Source of the DNA: Aquimarina sp042434915
Lineage (GTDB): Bacteria > Bacteroidota > Bacteroidia > Flavobacteriales > Flavobacteriaceae
NCBI RefSeq assembly: GCF_042434915.1
Contig: NZ_CP170198.1
Span: 620,001 to 684,000 of the forward strand
Direction of reading: 5' to 3'
Length of the DNA: 64,000 bases
How positions within the stretch are numbered: the stretch's first letter is position 1; every line of letters starts with the position of its first letter. Positions 9,909 through 18,981 of this stretch are shown here, one piece after another. A program made the translations under genes and the position numbers. A model generated the notes under the pieces. That model was not told the DNA's origin, ran no database searches, and worked only from the letters and a program-made list of their open reading frames with translations.

Positions 9909-9937
9909 TAGGCATGTATTTAATCAAAAAAATATAA

Positions 9938-9945
9938 TATCTTTG
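9938..9945 (+). promoter_or_regulatory. Candidate -7 box of the maltose operon
   Basis: TATCTTTG matches the Bacteroidota -7 consensus TAnnTTTG exactly. No convincing -33 TTG is seen at the usual spacing. A start about 6-8 nt downstream would put the inverted repeat at 9951-9994 at the very 5' end of the transcript. Confidence 0.5.
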
Positions 9946-9950
9946 GCTCC

Positions 9951-10012
9951 TATCAAAACTTATATTTCTACTTTCTACTAAATAAGTTTTGATAAGTCTT
10001 ACCGCTTATCAA
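9951..10012 (+). promoter_or_regulatory. Structured leader of the maltose operon with two mutually exclusive hairpins
   Basis: Perfect 12-bp arms 9951-9962 and 9983-9994 enclose a 20-nt loop that contains most of the 20-bp element shared with the susC leader (9957-9976). A second hairpin, 8 bp (9989-9996 with 10005-10012, 8-nt loop), reuses the 3' arm of the first, so both cannot form together. This could be a regulator binding site, a 5' stabilising structure or a switch; no T-run follows. Confidence 0.5.
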
Positions 10013-10035
10013 GTTAAATTTTAAACAGTTACTTG

Positions 10036-11415
10036 ATGAACAAGCGTAAATTAAGTTTCTGGGAAATTTGGAACATGAGTTTCGGTTTTCTAGGGATACA
10101 ATTCGGTTTTGCCTTACAGGGAGGCTTTATGTCTAGGATTTTCCAGACACTAGGAGCAGATAAAGATGCAATACCGTATCTATGGATTGCAGCTCCTTTA
10201 ACAGGTCTATTAGTTCAACCTATAATCGGATACTTGAGTGATCGCACTTGGAGTGTTCGTTGGGGTAGAAGAAGACCTTATTTTCTAATTGGGGCTATTT
10301 TAAGTTCGATAGCATTATTTCTAGTACCACATTCTCCTACATTATGGATGGCAGCAGGTTTTTTGTGGATTTTGGATGCATCAATTAATATTTCGATGGA
10401 ACCATTTAGAGCTTTGGTAGCAGATAAGTTACCAGACTCTCAGCGTTCTTATGGCTTTGTAACACAAACTTTAATTATTGGTATAGGTACTTGGGTAGCA
10501 AGTAATTTACCTTGGATGGTTTCAAAACTCGGTGTTAGTGATGCTGCACCAGCGGGAGTCATTCCTATGTCTGTTAAGGTAGCTTTTGCGATTGGAGCCT
10601 TAGTTTTTTTACTTAGCATCCTATATACAGTACTTACTACAAGTGAATATCCTCCCGAGGATATGGCTGAATTTGATAGAGAGAGAAAAAAGAAAAATCA
10701 ATTTATCAAAGATATTCTCAATAATATTGGAGATATGCCAACTACAATGAAAAAATTGGGGCTTGTACAGTTTTTTAGTTGGTTCGCATTTTTTACAATG
10801 TGGAGCTTGGCTAATCCAGCACTTACAGAGCATGTGTTTAAAACTCCTGCTCCAGTAGAAACCAATTTCAATATGGAACAACCTGAGTCTGCTGCTGCGT
10901 TTGGTATCGCAAATACTGCTTTTCAAAAGTCTTCAAATGAGGTAGGTCGTTATATGGGATATTATGGATTATCATCTATGGCATTTGCTTTATTATTGAC
11001 ATTTTACACTTCCAAAAAAAGAATAAATCGCAAATTCATACATCTTGCGTCTCTTCTGTTAGGCGGGATAGGTTTTATCTCTATGTATTTTATAACTACT
11101 CCAATTTGGTTAATGGGATCTTTTATCCTTATTGGATTTTCATGGGGTAGTATTTTATCAATGCCTTATGCGATGCTATCAAGCTCTGTAGACCCAAAAA
11201 AAATGGGAGTAATAATGGGAATATTCAATATGTTTATTGTTATACCTCAAATTATTGCTGCTTTGGGTGGTGTTAATTGGGCGTATAAACTACTTGGAGA
11301 ACAAACTATAAATGCAATGATTGTAGCAGGAATAAGTTTGATAATTGCAGCACTTTGTAACCTATTGATAACAAATAAAGATGCAATCACATACATTCCA
11401 AAAGTAAAAGAATAA
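10036..11415 (+). CDS. MFS sugar porter (maltose; GPH/SUT-like)
   Basis: 459 residues from the ATG at 10036 (a TTG lies directly before it). About 12 hydrophobic segments are present, with the conserved MFS loop 2-3 motif in the form SDRTWSVRWGRRRPYFLIGA, as in GPH and plant/animal sucrose-type transporters. The homologous family in Bacteroidota sits with maltose phosphorylase and beta-phosphoglucomutase, which are the next two genes. Role: import of maltose or short maltodextrins across the inner membrane, probably by proton symport. Its stop codon overlaps the pgmB start by one base, so the two are translationally linked. Exact substrate is inferred from context. Confidence 0.92.
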   Translation: MNKRKLSFWEIWNMSFGFLGIQFGFALQGGFMSRIFQTLGADKDAIPYLWIAAPLTGLLVQPIIGYLSDRTWSVRWGRRRPYFLIGAILSSIALFLVPHSPTLWMAAGFLWILDASINISMEPFRALVADKLPDSQRSYGFVTQTLIIGIGTWVASNLPWMVSKLGVSDAAPAGVIPMSVKVAFAIGALVFLLSILYTVLTTSEYPPEDMAEFDRERKKKNQFIKDILNNIGDMPTTMKKLGLVQFFSWFAFFTMWSLANPALTEHVFKTPAPVETNFNMEQPESAAAFGIANTAFQKSSNEVGRYMGYYGLSSMAFALLLTFYTSKKRINRKFIHLASLLLGGIGFISMYFITTPIWLMGSFILIGFSWGSILSMPYAMLSSSVDPKKMGVIMGIFNMFIVIPQIIAALGGVNWAYKLLGEQTINAMIVAGISLIIAALCNLLITNKDAITYIPKVKE

Positions 11416-12080
11416 TGAATAAGAAAGGTTTTATATTTGATTTGGATGGTGTAATTGTTGACACTGCCAAATACCATTATCTCGCATGGAAAAATTTAGC
11501 AAAAGAATTAGGAATATCTTTTTCTCATATTCAGAACGAGCAATTAAAAGGCGTGAGCCGCATTAGATCGCTAGAAAAAATTCTAGAATGGGGTAATTTA
11601 GAAATTTCTAAGGAGAAGTTTAATACACTACTTGCAGAAAAAAATGAGGAGTACCTGTCCTACATAGACAAAATGGATGAGAATGAAATTTTACCTGATG
11701 TCTCTAGGGTATTAGAATATTTACAAACTCAATATTGCGGAATTTCACTGGGCTCTGCAAGTAAAAATGCTCGTATAATTTTGGATAAAGTAAACTTGAG
11801 ACATCATTTTGAAGCTGTTGTCGATGGGACAGATGTTACCAAAGCCAAACCCAATCCAGAGGTGTTCTTAAAAGGAGCTCAAATGCTTCAAATACCACCA
11901 GAACAATGTATAGTTTTTGAAGATTCGGTTGCTGGTATTCAAGCAGCAAATTCAGCAAAAATGATTAGTATAGGAATAGGTGATAGAACGATATTACATG
12001 AAGCAGATTATGTATTTGCTAATTTCACAGAAATGAATAATCAATTTATAGACCTGTTATTAACCACAACAAAAGCTTAA
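11415..12080 (+). CDS. pgmB: Beta-phosphoglucomutase (HAD superfamily)
   Basis: 221 residues, the normal length. HAD motif I is FIFDLDGVIVDTAKYH with the phosphoryl-accepting Asp pair; the cap domain contains LKGVSRIRSLEKIL, a signature of beta-PGM rather than generic phosphatases; motif II is GSASKN and motif III/IV KAKPNPEVFL ... VFEDSVAGIQAA. It converts beta-glucose 1-phosphate, made by the GH65 enzyme encoded 8 nt downstream, into glucose 6-phosphate in the cytoplasm. Placement between the porter and the phosphorylase makes the call very firm. Confidence 0.97.
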   Translation: MNKKGFIFDLDGVIVDTAKYHYLAWKNLAKELGISFSHIQNEQLKGVSRIRSLEKILEWGNLEISKEKFNTLLAEKNEEYLSYIDKMDENEILPDVSRVLEYLQTQYCGISLGSASKNARIILDKVNLRHHFEAVVDGTDVTKAKPNPEVFLKGAQMLQIPPEQCIVFEDSVAGIQAANSAKMISIGIGDRTILHEADYVFANFTEMNNQFIDLLLTTTKA

Positions 12081-12088
12081 ATAAAAAT

Positions 12089-14395
12089 ATGAATCAGGAT
12101 TATATACAACCAAATGTTTGGTCACTGATAGAAGAGGGGTTTGATGTTGCTCGCGTCAAATCATCAGAAAGTCTTTTTAGTATCGGAAATGGTGCTATGG
12201 GGCAACGTGCAAATTTTGAAGAGCAGTACACGGGACCTACGTTTCAAGGAAGTTATATTGCTGGAGTTTACTACCCAGATAAGACCAGAGTAGGATGGTG
12301 GAAAAATGGGTACCCAGAATATTTTGCAAAAGTTTTAAACGCTCCCAATTGGATAGGTATTAATGTTGAAGTTAACGGAGTTGTACTAGACCTTTACACC
12401 TGTAAAAGGGTTTCAAAGTTTAAAAGGGAGCTAAATATGAAAGCAGGCTGGTATGAACGCTCATTCGAAGCAATACTTTCAAATGATGTTAGAGTTAACG
12501 TGAAGGCCAAGCGCTTTTTAAGTTTATCACAAGATGAAGTAGGAGCCATCGATTACCAAATAACAGCATGTGATCAGGATGTTACTGTTAGATTTATACC
12601 TTATCTCAATGCTGCAATTACCAATGAGGATACAAATTGGGATGATCAGTTTTGGGAGTCTTATGAGGTAGATACTGATGATCGGATAGGGCAAATTTGT
12701 TCTAAAACATTAAAAACAGATTTCCATGTTTGTACTGGGATGCTTACTAATGTATTGCTAGATGGAGTTGCTCAAAACATTCAGCCAAAGATTACTAAGA
12801 ATACTACCAAAGTTGAATTTTTATACGAAATACAAGTTAAACAAGATCAAACTGTATCGTTGCAAAAATTTGGAGGGTATACGGTATCATCCAATCACAA
12901 ACAAAGCGAATTAAAAAAAGAGAGTAAAAAAACACTTACAAAAGCTTTTAATAAAGGTTTTGAAACTTTGCTGAAGGAACAGGAAGATGCTTGGTCTCAA
13001 ATATGGGAAATGGCAGATATCGTTATCCAAGGAGATGTAAAAGCACAACAAGGTATTCGATTTAATATTTTTCATCTTAACCAAACCTATTTGGGTAAGG
13101 ATCCTCGTTTAAATATTGGTCCAAAAGGATTTACAGGCGAAAAATATGGTGGGAGTACTTACTGGGATACCGAGGCATATTGTATACCTTTTTACATGGC
13201 GACCAAAAGTCATGAAGTGGCTCGTAATCTTTTATTATATCGTTATAACCATTTGGATAAGGCCATTGAGAATGCAGAAAAGTTAGGATTTACCAATGGA
13301 GCTGCATTATATCCAATGGTTACCATGAATGGTGAAGAATCTCATAATGAATGGGAAATTACGTTTGAAGAAATCCACCGTAATGGAGCTATGGTATTTG
13401 CAATATATAATTATGTGCGCTATACGGGAGACTATTCTTATATACCCGAAAAAGGATTAGAAGTTATGATTGCGATTGCAAGATTTTGGCAGCAGCGAGC
13501 GACTTTTTCTGCCGAAAAGAATAAATTTGTTATTTTAGGAGTAACCGGACCCAACGAGTATGAGAATAACGTTAATAATAATTGGTATACTAATTATTTA
13601 GCACAATGGTGTATTCGATATTGTATTGAAAATCTAACAAAAGTTGAAGCAGATTTTAATGCATCGTATCATAAAATCATTAAAAAAACCGGACTTACAA
13701 AAGAAGAAGTTTCTAAAATGATTGAGGTAGCAGAAGGAATGTATTTTCCTTATTCAACCAAACATGAGGTTTACCTGCAACAAGATGGATTTCTAGATAA
13801 AGAATTAACTACAGTAGCAGAACTAGATCCTTTAGAGCGACCTATAAATCAAAAATGGAGTTGGGATCGTATATTACGTTCTCCATATATTAAACAAGCA
13901 GATGTATTGCAAGGCTTTTATATGTTTGAGGATCATTTCTCAAAAGAACAACTTAAACAGCATTTCGATTTTTACGAACCGTTTACCGTTCACGAATCTT
14001 CGCTTTCTCCTTGTGTGCATAGTATTCAAGCTGCAAGTTTGGGAAGGGTAGATCAAGCGTATACATTTTATTTGAGGACATCTAGATTAGACTTGGACGA
14101 TTATAATAAGGAGGTAGAAGAAGGATTACATATTACCAGTATGGCAGGGACGTGGATGAGTATAGTCGAAGGTTTCGGGGGATTGCGAATTAAAGATGAT
14201 CAGCTATCATTCACTCCGCATATTCCAAAAGAGTGGACAGCTTTTTCGTTTAAGGTAAGCTTTAGAAACCACATCCTGCAAGTTTCTGTATCTCACAAAG
14301 AAGTATCTTTTGTATTGGAAGGTTCTAAAGAGTTAACGATTCTGGTAGATAATAAAAAGGTAACAGTTCAACCCAACGATTTAGTTATAGTTTAA
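12089..14395 (+). CDS. mapA: GH65 maltose phosphorylase
   Basis: 768 residues, typical for GH65. The N-terminal beta-sandwich is followed by the (alpha/alpha)6 barrel; the catalytic acid lies in EWEITFEEIHRNGAM (Glu around residue 427), and other GH65 signatures include YGGSTYWDTEAYC, GVTGPNEYENNVNNNWYTN and QKWSWDRILRSPYIKQADVL. It phosphorolyses maltose to beta-glucose 1-phosphate and glucose in the cytoplasm (inverting). Kojibiose and trehalose phosphorylases are close relatives; maltose is favoured because of pgmB next door and three alpha-amylase-family enzymes in the locus. There is no signal peptide, as expected. Confidence 0.95.
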   Translation: MNQDYIQPNVWSLIEEGFDVARVKSSESLFSIGNGAMGQRANFEEQYTGPTFQGSYIAGVYYPDKTRVGWWKNGYPEYFAKVLNAPNWIGINVEVNGVVLDLYTCKRVSKFKRELNMKAGWYERSFEAILSNDVRVNVKAKRFLSLSQDEVGAIDYQITACDQDVTVRFIPYLNAAITNEDTNWDDQFWESYEVDTDDRIGQICSKTLKTDFHVCTGMLTNVLLDGVAQNIQPKITKNTTKVEFLYEIQVKQDQTVSLQKFGGYTVSSNHKQSELKKESKKTLTKAFNKGFETLLKEQEDAWSQIWEMADIVIQGDVKAQQGIRFNIFHLNQTYLGKDPRLNIGPKGFTGEKYGGSTYWDTEAYCIPFYMATKSHEVARNLLLYRYNHLDKAIENAEKLGFTNGAALYPMVTMNGEESHNEWEITFEEIHRNGAMVFAIYNYVRYTGDYSYIPEKGLEVMIAIARFWQQRATFSAEKNKFVILGVTGPNEYENNVNNNWYTNYLAQWCIRYCIENLTKVEADFNASYHKIIKKTGLTKEEVSKMIEVAEGMYFPYSTKHEVYLQQDGFLDKELTTVAELDPLERPINQKWSWDRILRSPYIKQADVLQGFYMFEDHFSKEQLKQHFDFYEPFTVHESSLSPCVHSIQAASLGRVDQAYTFYLRTSRLDLDDYNKEVEEGLHITSMAGTWMSIVEGFGGLRIKDDQLSFTPHIPKEWTAFSFKVSFRNHILQVSVSHKEVSFVLEGSKELTILVDNKKVTVQPNDLVIV

Positions 14396-14468
14396 GAAAT
14401 AGAATATTTTTATGAAAAACTCCGACTAATTTTCAAATAGTGACTCACACAAAATATAAAGATAAGTA

Positions 14469-16328
14469 ATGATGAAGATTAAACTTTTAACACTAAGTAT
14501 TTATTGTCTTTTTGCAATTGGTAATGCACAAATTAAAAAAGTTGAACCACCTTTTTGGTGGAGTGATATGGAGACCTCTCAGTTACAAGTTTTATTTTAT
14601 GGGGATAGCTTATCAAATTATAGCATACAGGCAGATGGAATTGACATCTTGAAAGTTGATAGCGTAAAAAATCCAAAGTACCTATTTGTGACTATTGATA
14701 CAAAAGATGTAGCCCCGTCTACAGTCATTTTCAATTTTATGAAAGATGAAAAAGTAGTTTTCTCTCACAATTACGAATTTAAAGAGAGAAAATCAACGTC
14801 TCGTAATAGAAAAGGTTTTGACAGTAGCGACGTGGTATATTTAATCATGCCTGATCGTTTTGCAAATGGCACTACTAATAACGACTCACACCCAGAAATG
14901 ATAGAGAAAGATTCACGTTCTGTTGGTGGGGGCAGACATGGTGGCGATATTAAAGGGATTTTACAAAATCTTGATTATATCGAAGAATTAGGAGCTACAG
15001 CAATTTGGAGTACGCCCTTATTAGAAGATAACGAACCTAAGTATTCTTATCATACATACGCACAAAGTAACTTATACCGAATCGATCCAAGGTATGGTAC
15101 CAATGAGGAATATATCCAACTAGCTGATGCATTACACGCTCGCGATATGAAATTAATTATGGACTATGTAACAAACCATTGGGGCTCCAAACATTGGATC
15201 ATTCAGGATTTACCATTTGCAGATTGGATACATCAATGGCCAGAAGGATTTACACGAAGTAATTATAGAATGGCAACACAATTTGATAAGTATGCCTCGC
15301 AAGTAGATAAAAGAGGATGTATGAATGGTTGGTTTGATACAACCATGCCAGATTTAAATCAAAGTAATCCTTTTGTATTGAAATATATCACACAAAATGC
15401 TATATGGTGGATAGAGTATGCTGGACTGGATGGATTACGAGTAGATACCTACTCATATAATGACAAAAATAGTATCGCCAAATGGACTCAGGCAATTATG
15501 AATGAGTATCCTAACTTTAATATCGTTGGTGAAGTTTGGATGCACGACCAAGCTCAAATTGCATATTGGCAAAAGGATAGTAAGATTGGAGCATTAGACA
15601 ATTATAACTCTCATCTGCCTTCGGTGATGGATTTTACTTTGCATGATGCTATTGTTTCAATGTTTTCTGAAGATGAAACGGGATGGGATAAGGGTATGAT
15701 ACGAGCGTATGATAATTTTGTAAATGATTTTCTGTATCCAAACACAAATAATATTATGGTATTTGCAGGTAATCATGATACCAATAGAATTAACGGAATA
15801 TTTCAAAGTGATATCAAAAAATATAAACTTGCATTATCTTTGATACTAACAACACGAGGGATTCCGCAGTTATACTATGGAGACGAGATCGGTATGGTGG
15901 GTAATCGCGATACAAAAGGAGATAGCGATATACGACGAGATTTCCCAGGAGGATGGTTTGTCGATGGTCAAAGTGCATTTAAACCAGCGTCTACAAATCA
16001 TGGGCGTACCAATGATCAAGAGGCATATTATGCATTTACAAAAAAACTTTTAAATTGGCGTAAACAGGCAACAGCTGTACATACAGGCAATCTTTTGCAA
16101 TACATACCCTTTGATAATGTCTATGTTTATTTTAGATCCAATGCTACTCAAACTGTTATGGTTATACTTAATAATAGTTCAAAATTGAAATCATTGGACA
16201 CTGCTCGTTTTAAAGAAGGAATTCAATCCTACACAGTAGGACAAGATGTTATAAGTAATGAAAACTATCCTCTTGATTCAAAAATTGTACTACAACCAAA
16301 AACCGCTTTAATTTTAGATTTAAATTAG
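14469..16328 (+). CDS. Exported GH13 neopullulanase/cyclomaltodextrinase-like enzyme (SusA-like)
   Basis: 619 residues with a type I signal peptide ending near IGNAQ. Residues about 25-115 form an N-terminal beta domain of the cyclomaltodextrinase kind, then the GH13 barrel: VVYLIMPDRFANG, MDYVTNHWG (region I), GLRVDTYSY (II, nucleophile Asp), IVGEVWMHD (III, acid/base Glu), FAGNHDTNRI (IV). The length, the extra N-domain and the MPDRFANG motif fit periplasmic neopullulanases of the SusA type. Inferred role: degrading imported maltodextrins in the periplasm to maltose and glucose for the MFS porter. It starts 73 nt after mapA in the same orientation; two ATG codons in tandem make the exact start uncertain by one residue. 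Confidence 0.93.
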   Translation: MMKIKLLTLSIYCLFAIGNAQIKKVEPPFWWSDMETSQLQVLFYGDSLSNYSIQADGIDILKVDSVKNPKYLFVTIDTKDVAPSTVIFNFMKDEKVVFSHNYEFKERKSTSRNRKGFDSSDVVYLIMPDRFANGTTNNDSHPEMIEKDSRSVGGGRHGGDIKGILQNLDYIEELGATAIWSTPLLEDNEPKYSYHTYAQSNLYRIDPRYGTNEEYIQLADALHARDMKLIMDYVTNHWGSKHWIIQDLPFADWIHQWPEGFTRSNYRMATQFDKYASQVDKRGCMNGWFDTTMPDLNQSNPFVLKYITQNAIWWIEYAGLDGLRVDTYSYNDKNSIAKWTQAIMNEYPNFNIVGEVWMHDQAQIAYWQKDSKIGALDNYNSHLPSVMDFTLHDAIVSMFSEDETGWDKGMIRAYDNFVNDFLYPNTNNIMVFAGNHDTNRINGIFQSDIKKYKLALSLILTTRGIPQLYYGDEIGMVGNRDTKGDSDIRRDFPGGWFVDGQSAFKPASTNHGRTNDQEAYYAFTKKLLNWRKQATAVHTGNLLQYIPFDNVYVYFRSNATQTVMVILNNSSKLKSLDTARFKEGIQSYTVGQDVISNENYPLDSKIVLQPKTALILDLN

Positions 16329-16332
16329 AAAT

Positions 16333-17718
16333 ATGAAAATTTTTATTAGCACCGTAATTGCTGGAGTGACAGTACTCTTATCTTGTGGTAAAGCGCCACA
16401 AGAATATAAGAAAGAAGCTAGTATTGATACAGAGTTACCAGCTAACTTAACCCATAGTGATATTGATAGCATAGCAGCACATGCAGTGATCTATGAGGCC
16501 AATATACGTCAATACTCACCAGAGGGATCCTTTAATGCATTTACCAAGGATATTCCCTCACTTAGAAAATTAGGGGTTAAGATACTTTGGCTAATGCCCA
16601 TATATCCTATATCTTCGACAAAAAGCAAAGGATCATTAGGTAGTTACTATGCTGTTTCAGATTATAAAAAAGTAAATCCAGAGTTCGGTAGTTTGGAAGA
16701 TTTTAGAAACTTGGTACGTGTGGCTCACGATAATGATATGTTAGTAATTCTCGATTGGGTAGCTAATCATACAGGTTGGGATCATCCTTGGATTACCTCT
16801 AATCCTACATTTTATAGTCAAGATAAAGATGGAAATATTGTGCATACTGAAGGAACAGACTGGACTGATGTCGCAGATCTTAATTATGACACTATAGAAA
16901 TGCAACAAGAAATGAGCAAGGCGATGATGTATTGGGTAACCAAGCATGATATAGATGGATTTAGATGTGATGTAGCCGCTATGGTACCTGTTCAATTTTG
17001 GCGCAAGACAATCTCCAAATTAGAAGAGATCAAACCAATGTTTATGTTGGCCGAAGCTTGGGAACCCGAATTATTAAACGATGCATTTGATATGGCTTAC
17101 GGGTGGGATACACATCATGTAATGAACAAAATAGCCAAAGGTGAAAAAAATGTAATTGCTTGGCACGAGCGAATGACCCAAATAGATACGTTATATAATG
17201 ACAACGCTTTATTAATGAACTTTACCTCTAATCATGATGAGAATTCTTGGAACGGTACTGTCGATGAACGTATGGGAGAAGCAAAAAAAGTGTTTGCAGC
17301 GTTATCTTTTGTAGCACCTGGTATGCCTCTAATCTATTCGGGGCAAGAATATGATTTGGACAAAAGGCTTTTGTTTTTTGATAAAGATTCAATAGATAAG
17401 CAAAAAGGAATATTCTATCCGCTATATGAGAAATTAGGAAAGTTAAAAAATGATCATCCCGCACTTACTAGTGGTAAAAATGCGTCAGATTATACAAAAA
17501 TCAATACTTCTGATAATGAAAATATTCTAGCATTTGCTCGTACAAAGAATAAAGAAAAAATAATTTTTATAGGAAATTTAAGCAATACACCCAAAGAGAT
17601 AAAAGTTGGGTTAGAAGGTGTTTTTAAAAACTATATGACTGATAGAAAAGAGGTGTTTAGTAATGATATGAGTGTCCTATTTAAACCTTGGGAGTATAAA
17701 ATTTTAAGTGTTAATTAA
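16333..17718 (+). CDS. GH13 alpha-amylase-family lipoprotein
   Basis: 461 residues starting 4 nt after the previous GH13 gene. The signal peptide ends in a lipobox (VLLSC-GKAPQ), so it is membrane anchored. GH13 regions: LDWVANHTGWDH (I), GFRCDVAAM (II, nucleophile Asp), MLAEAWEP (III, acid/base Glu), FTSNHDENSW (IV). The compact length and the GSYYAVSDYKKVNPEFG motif are of the kind found in maltogenic or oligosaccharide-trimming GH13 enzymes of Bacteroidota. It is the last gene of the plus-strand operon, followed by a terminator. Whether it faces the periplasm or the surface cannot be told; no run of acidic residues follows the lipid-bearing Cys, which slightly favours the periplasm. Confidence 0.92.
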   Translation: MKIFISTVIAGVTVLLSCGKAPQEYKKEASIDTELPANLTHSDIDSIAAHAVIYEANIRQYSPEGSFNAFTKDIPSLRKLGVKILWLMPIYPISSTKSKGSLGSYYAVSDYKKVNPEFGSLEDFRNLVRVAHDNDMLVILDWVANHTGWDHPWITSNPTFYSQDKDGNIVHTEGTDWTDVADLNYDTIEMQQEMSKAMMYWVTKHDIDGFRCDVAAMVPVQFWRKTISKLEEIKPMFMLAEAWEPELLNDAFDMAYGWDTHHVMNKIAKGEKNVIAWHERMTQIDTLYNDNALLMNFTSNHDENSWNGTVDERMGEAKKVFAALSFVAPGMPLIYSGQEYDLDKRLLFFDKDSIDKQKGIFYPLYEKLGKLKNDHPALTSGKNASDYTKINTSDNENILAFARTKNKEKIIFIGNLSNTPKEIKVGLEGVFKNYMTDRKEVFSNDMSVLFKPWEYKILSVN

Positions 17719-17748
17719 ATCCCTACACGTTATAATATTGGACTATGA

Positions 17749-17780
17749 AAAAACGACTCATTGTAAAGTGAGTCGTTTTT
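17749..17780 (+). terminator. Intrinsic terminator of the maltose operon
   Basis: Perfect 12-bp stem (17749-17760 with 17769-17780, 8-nt loop) whose 3' arm ends in five T, 30 nt after the last GH13 stop codon. Confidence 0.9.
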
Positions 17781-17882
17781 ATTTAAGTAATGTATGAAAT
17801 TGCCTTATGTACTACTTTTAGAATAAAATGTAAGGCTCCCTTTTATCAATTTGATTTATTTGAACTAAGAACTTATTAACCG

Positions 17883-17892
17883 AAAACGTTTT
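17883..17892. promoter_or_regulatory. AAAACGTTTT palindrome upstream of pfkA
   Basis: A perfect 10-bp palindrome whose core AAACGTTT is identical to that of the palindrome at 8769-8784. It lies about 53 bp before the pfkA start. It may be a second, weaker operator of the same LacI-family protein; the match could also be chance in AT-rich DNA. Confidence 0.35.
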
Positions 17893-17944
17893 AGTTTCTT
17901 ACAGTATTAGGTTATTACATTCAATAAGAATAGTTTTGAGAGAG

Positions 17945-18931
17945 ATGATAAAAAAAGTAAAAAATATAGCGGTGCTTACTTCAGGAGGAGATGCACCAGG
18001 GATGAATGCAGCTATCAGAGCAGTTGTGAGAGCTTGCAGTTATTACAGTGTAAATTGTTTTGGAGTGTATAAAGGGTATGAAGGTTTGATTCATAACGAA
18101 ATAGAACCTCTTAATGCCCGTTCTGTTCGTAATATTATTAACAAGGGGGGGACATTTCTTAAATCTGCCCGTTCAAAAGCTTTTATGACTTCCGAAGGAA
18201 GAAAAAAAGCCTATAAAAATTTAATAGCTAACCAAATTGAAGCTTTAATCGTAATTGGTGGTGATGGTAGTTTTACAGGAGCCTTAAAATTTTCAGAAGA
18301 GTTTAATTTTCCCGTAATCGGAATTCCAGGAACTATTGATAATGATATCAACGGAACAGATTACACCATCGGTTATGATACAGCACTCAATACCGTAGTC
18401 GAGGCTATTGATAAAATTAGAGATACAGCTAGCTCCCATAACCGTTTATTTTTAATAGAAGTGATGGGACGTGACGCAGGTGATATAGCCCTTAATGCTG
18501 GTATTGGCGCAGGAGCAGAAGAAATACTTATTCCCGAAGAGAATATGGGGATAGATAGATTGATAGATTCACTTAAAAAAAGTAAAAAAACAGGAAAAAC
18601 ATCCAGTATAATTGTAGTTGCAGAAGGTGATACTTCAGGGAAGAATATTTTTGAATTAGGTGAGCATGTAGAGCAACATTTGGATGGCTATGAGGTACGA
18701 GTATCTGTTTTGGGACACATCCAACGTGGTGGTGCTCCAAGCTGCTATGATCGAGTATTAGCCAGCAAATTAGGAGTGGGAGCAGTAGAAGCTTTGTTAG
18801 AAGGTAAACAAAATATAATGATCGGTATAGTACATAAAAATGTAACTTCGATTCCGTTAAAGCAAGCATTAGAGAAAAGAGCGTACCAACACGATCGCTT
18901 AATAAAAGTAGCCGATATTACATCGGTATAG
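17945..18931 (+). CDS. pfkA: ATP-dependent 6-phosphofructokinase
   Basis: 328 residues from the ATG at 17945; an in-frame TTG three codons upstream is less likely. The PfkA signatures are intact: AVLTSGGDAPGMNAAIRA, VIGGDGSFTGA (ATP/phosphate binding), GIPGTIDNDINGTDYTIGYDTALNT with the catalytic Asp, and LGHIQRGGAPSCYDRVLA. The ATP-type GGDGS motif argues against a pyrophosphate-dependent enzyme. It makes fructose 1,6-bisphosphate in glycolysis. It is followed 50 nt later by gap and lies directly behind the glucan locus, so carbon released by the phosphorylase can run straight into these enzymes. Confidence 0.97.
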   Translation: MIKKVKNIAVLTSGGDAPGMNAAIRAVVRACSYYSVNCFGVYKGYEGLIHNEIEPLNARSVRNIINKGGTFLKSARSKAFMTSEGRKKAYKNLIANQIEALIVIGGDGSFTGALKFSEEFNFPVIGIPGTIDNDINGTDYTIGYDTALNTVVEAIDKIRDTASSHNRLFLIEVMGRDAGDIALNAGIGAGAEEILIPEENMGIDRLIDSLKKSKKTGKTSSIIVVAEGDTSGKNIFELGEHVEQHLDGYEVRVSVLGHIQRGGAPSCYDRVLASKLGVGAVEALLEGKQNIMIGIVHKNVTSIPLKQALEKRAYQHDRLIKVADITSV

Positions 18932-18981
18932 TTATTAGTAAGAAACCACTATTTATAATCAATTAAAAACCATAAAATAAG

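Noticed and set aside
8683..9994. Insertion element bounded by the two 20-bp copies
   Set aside because: The copies are direct repeats in promoter regions around an intact, functionally fitting LacI-family gene; there is no transposase or target duplication.
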